Below, one piece after another: positions 60,776-64,000 of a DNA stretch of 64,000 nt (position 1 is the first letter of the stretch; every line of letters begins with the position of its first letter). Position numbers and translations under genes: made by a program. Where the stretch lies: the NCBI GenBank assembly GCA_963728785.1, contig CAVSKV010000004.1, positions 1,364,001-1,428,000 on the forward strand. The letters are read 5' to 3'. Under the pieces are notes generated by a model. That model did no database searches. It was not told where the DNA came from and saw only the letters and a program-made list of their open reading frames with translations. The stretch comes from JAGWRI01 sp963728785 (lineage in GTDB: Bacteria; Gemmatimonadota; Gemmatimonadetes; Gemmatimonadales; Gemmatimonadaceae).

Positions 60776-60821
60776 GTTGTCCGAGGGCGCATCCATCTAC
60801 GCGTGCCCTCGACTGGACAAC
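60776..60821. repeat. Long imperfect inverted repeat after hldA
   Basis: GTTGTCC and GAGGGC on the left (60776-60788) pair with GCCCTC and GGACAAC on the right (60805-60821), with a 4-nt bulge. It would fold into a two-segment hairpin. No T tract follows, so it is not a typical intrinsic terminator. Confidence 0.5.
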
Positions 60822-60918
60822 GGCCTTATTCGGCGGCAAACTCGAACCGGCTCTCCCGCTCGCATCTCTTGAAACGCTCCCGAAGTCCGCAATTCCTCCA
60901 CCACGATAGGAAGGGACC

Positions 60919-61422
60919 ATGAACGCACGCCGTTCGTCTCCGCTGTTCGTGCTCGGGCTACTCGCCGTGCTCGGTTGCCAGCCGCAGGCGGCTCAGTTCA
61001 CGCCTCAGGACGAGGCCGCCATCCGCGCGCAGTTCAGCACGTCCCTGACGTCGTTCACGACCGGTGATCCGGCGGCCTGGTTAGCGGGCTGGTCCTCGAC
61101 CAATGATGCTGTCCTGCAGCCGCCGAATGCGGCGAGCGTTCACGGTCACGCCGCGCTCGAAGCCTGGTTCCGGGCCTTCCAGCCCGCCGTTGACAGCGTT
61201 ACCTGGCCCAACATCCAGGTGCACGGCGACGGGAACCTGGCGTGGACGACTTCCGACTACACGGCCTATTCCAAGAGCGGGGCCCCGGATCACGGCAAGC
61301 AACTCGTGGTGTTCCAGCGAGACAAGGACGGGAAGTGGCTGGTGATGGCCGCCTCCTTTAATTCCGATCTTCCAGTGCCGGCGGCAGCACCGGTGCCGGC
61401 GCCGGCGCCCAAGAAGAAGTAG
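60919..61422 (+). CDS. Lipoprotein with SnoaL/NTF2-like fold
   Basis: 167 residues. Signal peptide with lipobox LGLLAVLGC (Cys20). The mature domain has EAAIRAQFSTSLTSFTTGDPAAWLAGW, VHGHAALEAWFRAF, DGNLAWTTSDYTAYS and GKQLVVFQRDKDGKWLVMAASFN, the helix-plus-sheet order of DUF4440/SnoaL-type domains. Pro/Ala/Lys tail. ATG with AAGGGA just upstream. Ligand unknown. Confidence 0.8.
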   Translation: MNARRSSPLFVLGLLAVLGCQPQAAQFTPQDEAAIRAQFSTSLTSFTTGDPAAWLAGWSSTNDAVLQPPNAASVHGHAALEAWFRAFQPAVDSVTWPNIQVHGDGNLAWTTSDYTAYSKSGAPDHGKQLVVFQRDKDGKWLVMAASFNSDLPVPAAAPVPAPAPKKK

Positions 61423-61601
61423 CTCGGCCGGATTGCGCGACGCCGTGCGTGCGTGTGCCTTTGGGGCGGCGCACGGCGAAGCGTGACCTGCGCGCGATGC
61501 TGACCACGGCAGAGCGCAGCAAGCGTCGGAGGCGCCACCAAAGAGCGTGCCCCCGGGCCCGGCATGGAGCCGCGATCCCTGGCAGGGTTGCACGCCGGCG
61601 T

Positions 61602-61661
61602 GGACAATTCCGGTGGGATCAACTGATTGAATACTCGATACGGGAAATTCCGGAGTTGTCC
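61602..61661. repeat. 12-bp near-perfect inverted repeat overlapping the tRNA promoter
   Basis: Left arm GGACAATTCCGG (61602-61613), right arm CCGGAGTTGTCC (61650-61661), one mismatch, 36 bp between them. The right arm contains the likely -35 (TTGTCC). The rest of the 61423-61695 gap shows no gene. Confidence 0.5.
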
Positions 61662-61684
61662 GAGTAGTTTTCGAGCGTGATATT
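61656..61684 (+). promoter_or_regulatory. Promoter of the tRNA(CAU)-tRNA-Val pair
   Basis: TTGTCC (61656-61661), 17 bp, GATATT (61679-61684). The start point would be about 5 bp before the tRNA. The same kind of -35 (TTGTCS) precedes tRNA-Gly at 4821-4826. Confidence 0.5.
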
Positions 61685-61695
61685 TGTATGCCATC

Positions 61696-61769
61696 GGGGC
61701 CTTAGCTCAGTTGGTTAGAGCAGTGGACTCATAATCCAACGGTCGCAGGTTCGAATCCTGCAGGCCCCA
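61696..61769 (+). tRNA. tRNA with CAU anticodon, probably tRNA-Ile2 (lysidine) rather than Met
   Basis: 74 nt: acceptor GGGGCCT/AGGCCCC, discriminator A, D-arm TAGCTCAGTTGGTTAGAGCA, anticodon loop CTCATAA, T-arm GCAGGTTCGAATCCTGC. 3' CCA not encoded. The TTAGCTCAG and AACGGTCGCAGG parts resemble bacterial tRNA-Ile(CAU) more than elongator tRNA-Met. Not an initiator, since the acceptor starts with a G-C pair. Confidence 0.93.
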
Positions 61770-61855
61770 CTCGACGGCCAGCTGCCGGCGCCGCCCTACC
61801 ATCCGCGCCGCCGGCGCGTTAGCTTTTCCGCTCTGCGCGCCCCCCGGCGCGCTCC

Positions 61856-61929
61856 GGTCGCGTAGCTCAGCTGGTTAGAGCGCTGCTTTCACACAGCAGA
61901 GGTCCACGGTTCGAGCCCGTGCGCGACCA
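61856..61929 (+). tRNA. tRNA-Val(CAC)
   Basis: 74 nt: acceptor GGTCGCG/CGCGACC, discriminator A, D-arm TAGCTCAGCTGGTTAGAGC, anticodon loop TTCACAC giving CAC, T-arm CACGGTTCGAGCCCGTG. Follows the CAU tRNA by 86 bp, then a terminator. Confidence 0.96.
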
Positions 61930-61937
61930 CTCCATGC

Positions 61938-61966
61938 AACGGGGCGCCCCGCCGGCGCCCCGTTTT
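61938..61966 (+). terminator. Intrinsic terminator after tRNA-Val
   Basis: AACGGGGCGCC, 5-nt loop, GGCGCCCCGTT, continuing to TTTT. 11-bp perfect stem. Ends the tRNA transcript and faces the convergent NuoB-like gene. Confidence 0.85.
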
Positions 61967-61999
61967 CCGTGCGCCGGCCGGCTGCCGCGCGCGCCCGCC

Positions 62000-62707
62000 T
62001 CACCCGCCGGCGCGCGCGCGCGGCAGTCGGCCGAGCAGGCGCAGCAAGCCGTCGAGCACGGTGAGCGGGTGCGGGGGGCACCCCGGCACGTAGAGGTCGA
62101 TGGGGAGGTTGGGATGCAGGCCGACCTCTGGGCTCCCGGCAAACGGCCCCCCGGCAATCGCGCACGCGCCCACCGCGATCACGAGCCGCGGGCTGGGCGT
62201 GGCTTCGTACGTCTTCTGGATGGCGGCGAGCATGTTGCGATTCAGCGCGCCGGTGATGACGAGCCCGTCCGCATGCCGCGGCGACGCGACGAACTGCACC
62301 CCGAACCGCGCCATGTCGAACACGACGTTGCTCATCGCGTTCAGTTCGGCTTCGCAGCCGCCGCAGCTTCCCGCCACCACCGAGCGGAGCCGAAGCGAGC
62401 GGCCGAACAGCCGGCGCATCTCGGCGCCGAGCGCGTCCGCGAGCTGCACGCGCCCCGACGCCGACACCAGCGCCTCCCGGCTCGACGCGGCCATGCGGTA
62501 ATCGGACGTGTAGCGCACCGTCCCGCCGGCGCGCGGGCCGGCCTCCTCGGGGCTGAACAGGCACGCGCCAACGTCCAGCGGCGCCGCACCCGTCGGCGCG
62601 CCCAGCACCGGAAGGCCGCGGAACCGCTCGGGGAACGGCGCGTCACCGTCGGGGAAGCTCGAGGTGCGCGTTCCCTGCGCCCTGCGCACTCTCAGCAGAT
62701 CGAGCAT
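62000..62707 (-). CDS. NuoB/hydrogenase-small-subunit-like protein with degenerate ferredoxin N-domain
   Basis: 235 residues. The C-terminal part (about 105-230) is the NuoB/HyfI fold: GSCGGCEAELNAMSN (Cys115, Cys118), AVGACAIAGGPF (Cys182) and VPGCPPHPLTVLDGLL (Cys210), so all four ligands of the proximal [4Fe-4S] cluster are present. The first about 100 residues look like a HyfH-type ferredoxin domain (RFRGLPVL, LDVGACLF, VRYTSDYRMAASSREAL), but only Cys49 remains. This domain probably cannot hold a [4Fe-4S] cluster. Gene order with the large subunit matches hydrogenase-4/complex-I-like operons; no other FeS subunit is visible. Starts 33 bp after the large-subunit stop. Confidence 0.85.
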   Translation of the reverse strand: MLDLLRVRRAQGTRTSSFPDGDAPFPERFRGLPVLGAPTGAAPLDVGACLFSPEEAGPRAGGTVRYTSDYRMAASSREALVSASGRVQLADALGAEMRRLFGRSLRLRSVVAGSCGGCEAELNAMSNVVFDMARFGVQFVASPRHADGLVITGALNRNMLAAIQKTYEATPSPRLVIAVGACAIAGGPFAGSPEVGLHPNLPIDLYVPGCPPHPLTVLDGLLRLLGRLPRARAGG

Positions 62708-62740
62708 TCGAACGCTCCGGCGCGTGTGCGCCTCGTGGGG

Positions 62741-64000
62741 TTACAGGTCATGACCGGCATACGAGAGATTGAAGCTCTTGTTGCAGAGCGGGAAGTCCGA
62801 GATCTGGTTGCCCGGCATCGACACGGCAAGCGCGGCCCAATTGTGGAATGACGCGTCCACCACCTTGTGGCGCCGGATCATGCCGCGGTCATCGGTCACG
62901 ACGACGTGGGCCAACTCGCCGCGCCACCCCTCTTGCAACGCGACCACGAGTTCGTTGGGGCGCAGCGACCCGCACGCAACGCGCGCCTCTCCCCGCGGCA
63001 GCGCGCCGAGCTGCTCGATCGCGAACTCCAGCGATCGGCGCACTTCATGCCACCGGACCAGGGCGCGCGCGTGGACGTCGCCGGCCCACGCCGTGGCGAC
63101 GGGGATGTGCGCGAACCGGAATATCCCGTAGGGGTGGTCGTGCCGCACGTCGCGCGCCACCTCGCATGCGCGGGCCACCGGACCGACGAACCCCAGGTCG
63201 ACGCACTGCGCGCGCGTCACCGCCCCGACGCCTTCGAGCCGCGCCAGCACCGACGCGGTCTCGAACATCAGAGCCGCCACCGGCTCCAGCTCGTCGCGCA
63301 GCTGCTCGAGCCGCGAACGCATTTCGGACGCCATCTCCGGCGACAGGTCCCAGCTCACGCCGCCCGGGCGGATCAGCCCGCGCCCGTACCGATTGCCGGA
63401 CACCGTCATCAGCAGATTCAGGCATTCGCCGCGCAGCGCCCCGAAGTACGCGGACGCCGGCTGGTACGCTATGTCGCCCGCGATCGCTCCCAGATCGCCG
63501 ATGTGATTCGCCAGCCGTTCGATCTCGAGGGCGATGCCGCGGACGGCCTGCGCGCGCGGCGTCTTGCGACAGCGCGCCAGCGCCTCGATAGCGCCGGCGT
63601 ACGCGCCCACGTGGCCGATGACGGTGTCGCCGGCAATGGACTCGGCCACCAACACGGCGCGTTCCGGGGCCGCCGTCTCCAGCAGACGCTCCACGCCGCG
63701 GTGCTGGTAGCCGAGCATGATCTCCAGGAACAACACCTCCTCGCCGTGCGCCTGAAACCGGAAGTGCCCGGGCTCGATCACGCCGGCGTGCACCGGACCG
63801 ACCGCCACCTCGTGCACCTCCGCTCCCTCGACGCGAAAGAACGGATGCGCATCGGGAGGCAGCACCACGTCGTTCCGGCCCGCCGCCCGATGATCGGGCA
63901 AGTGCCGGCGCAGTGGCTTGAGCCACGGATGACCCACCGGCCTCACCGCGCACTGCTCGGCGATCTCCCGCTCGAACGCATGCGCCTGCGGGCAGTCCGG
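62741..64000 (-). CDS. HyfG/NuoCD-like large subunit, N-terminus beyond window edge
   Basis: 419 residues visible; the frame is open to base 64000. The first visible part (FEREIAEQ, then VRPVGHPWLKPLRR) is the end of a NuoC-like domain, so this is a NuoC-NuoD fusion as in HycE/HyfG. The NuoD-like core has MLGYQHRGVERLLE, AESIAGDTVIGHVGAYAGAIEAL, LEIERLANHIGDLGAIAGD, RYGRGLIRPGGV, HDHPYGIFRFAHIPVAT and a terminal SDFPLCNKSFNLSYAGHDL. In Ni-bearing enzymes the first motif is RxCGxC and the last DPCxxC; here they read SIAGDT and DFPLCNK. Both Ni-binding pairs are lost, so hydrogenase activity is unlikely. Probably a membrane, quinone- or ion-linked complex. The GTG at 63946 is not the real start. 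Confidence 0.9.
   Translation of the reverse strand, partial: PDCPQAHAFEREIAEQCAVRPVGHPWLKPLRRHLPDHRAAGRNDVVLPPDAHPFFRVEGAEVHEVAVGPVHAGVIEPGHFRFQAHGEEVLFLEIMLGYQHRGVERLLETAAPERAVLVAESIAGDTVIGHVGAYAGAIEALARCRKTPRAQAVRGIALEIERLANHIGDLGAIAGDIAYQPASAYFGALRGECLNLLMTVSGNRYGRGLIRPGGVSWDLSPEMASEMRSRLEQLRDELEPVAALMFETASVLARLEGVGAVTRAQCVDLGFVGPVARACEVARDVRHDHPYGIFRFAHIPVATAWAGDVHARALVRWHEVRRSLEFAIEQLGALPRGEARVACGSLRPNELVVALQEGWRGELAHVVVTDDRGMIRRHKVVDASFHNWAALAVSMPGNQISDFPLCNKSFNLSYAGHDL

Noticed and set aside
60776..60821. Inverted repeat after hldA as an intrinsic terminator
   Set aside because: No run of T follows the stem; kept only as a repeat.
59640..60872. 410-codon ORF starting at an ATG 5 nt after TATTAT
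   Set aside because: Out-of-frame shadow of the heptose kinase with Arg-rich translation; the kinase frame has all PfkB motifs.

Overview
The window is a 64 kb piece of a GC-rich bacterial chromosome (roughly two thirds G+C), densely packed with housekeeping genes. It shows no insertion sequence, prophage, integrase, CRISPR array or other mobile element. The cell is a diderm: it has a heptose-7-phosphate kinase for LPS core, a DUF481-type beta-barrel, a second outer-membrane-type protein, a lipoprotein and a plug-domain protein. Together with RNase Y, Rex, an RsbU/V/W switch, a C4 zinc-ribbon protein, MutS2 and secreted carboxypeptidase-regulatory-like proteins, this gene content fits Gemmatimonadota best. 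That phylum call is an inference from gene content and composition, not from a marker-gene tree.

Layout. 1-4421 (minus): lysine/DAP genes dapE, asd and lysC (cut by the left edge), then two exported proteins. 4572-4788: tRNA-Leu(UAA) and tRNA-Gly(GCC) with a promoter and a terminator. 4832-8365: a six-hairpin-glycosidase-like protein divergent from an outer-membrane protein. 8370-17720 (minus): one tight operon rny, folD, xseA, xseB, ispA, dxs, nadK, recN, with most genes overlapping by 1-11 bp. 18004-22631 (plus): a GltD-like flavoprotein/ferredoxin and a 2-oxoacid:acceptor oxidoreductase whose alpha and beta parts are fused in frame. 22745-25165: a large secreted regulatory-like/plug protein. 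25191-30897 (minus): infC, rpmI, rplT, pheS, pheT, a coiled-coil gene, zapA and an exported protein. infC has a rare ATC start and a structured leader.

31135-33886 (minus): arginine deiminase, a DnaQ-like exonuclease and an MBL-fold hydrolase, divergent from rex (34022-34645), which has a near-consensus Rex operator. 34642-39388 (minus): coaD, pta, rsbV, rsbW, rsbU, rsmA, which links acetyl-phosphate/CoA metabolism, a partner-switching module and rRNA methylation. 39495-46734 (minus): mutS2, dnaG, a zinc-ribbon protein, recJ and rsmD. 46820-47452: rpsU and yqeY. 47600-49519 (plus): a membrane Ser/Thr kinase with a likely leaderless promoter. 49524-58465 (minus): asparaginase, a carboxymuconolactone-decarboxylase-like protein, obgE, dprA, hemW, hrcA, dnaJ, prmA, rsmE, hinT. 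58606-61422: an EamA transporter, the heptose kinase and a lipoprotein. 61696-61966: tRNA(CAU), tRNA-Val(CAC) and a terminator. 62000-64000 (minus): the end of a hydrogenase-4/complex-I-like operon.

The most unusual items are: the KorA-KorB fusion and its flavoprotein partner; a group-4 hydrogenase-like complex whose large subunit has lost both nickel-binding CxxC motifs and whose NuoB-like subunit carries what looks like a vestigial ferredoxin domain; the Rex operator between rex and arginine deiminase; and the infC leader. Start codons other than ATG are common (GTG in many genes, TTG in rpsU and folD, ATC in infC).
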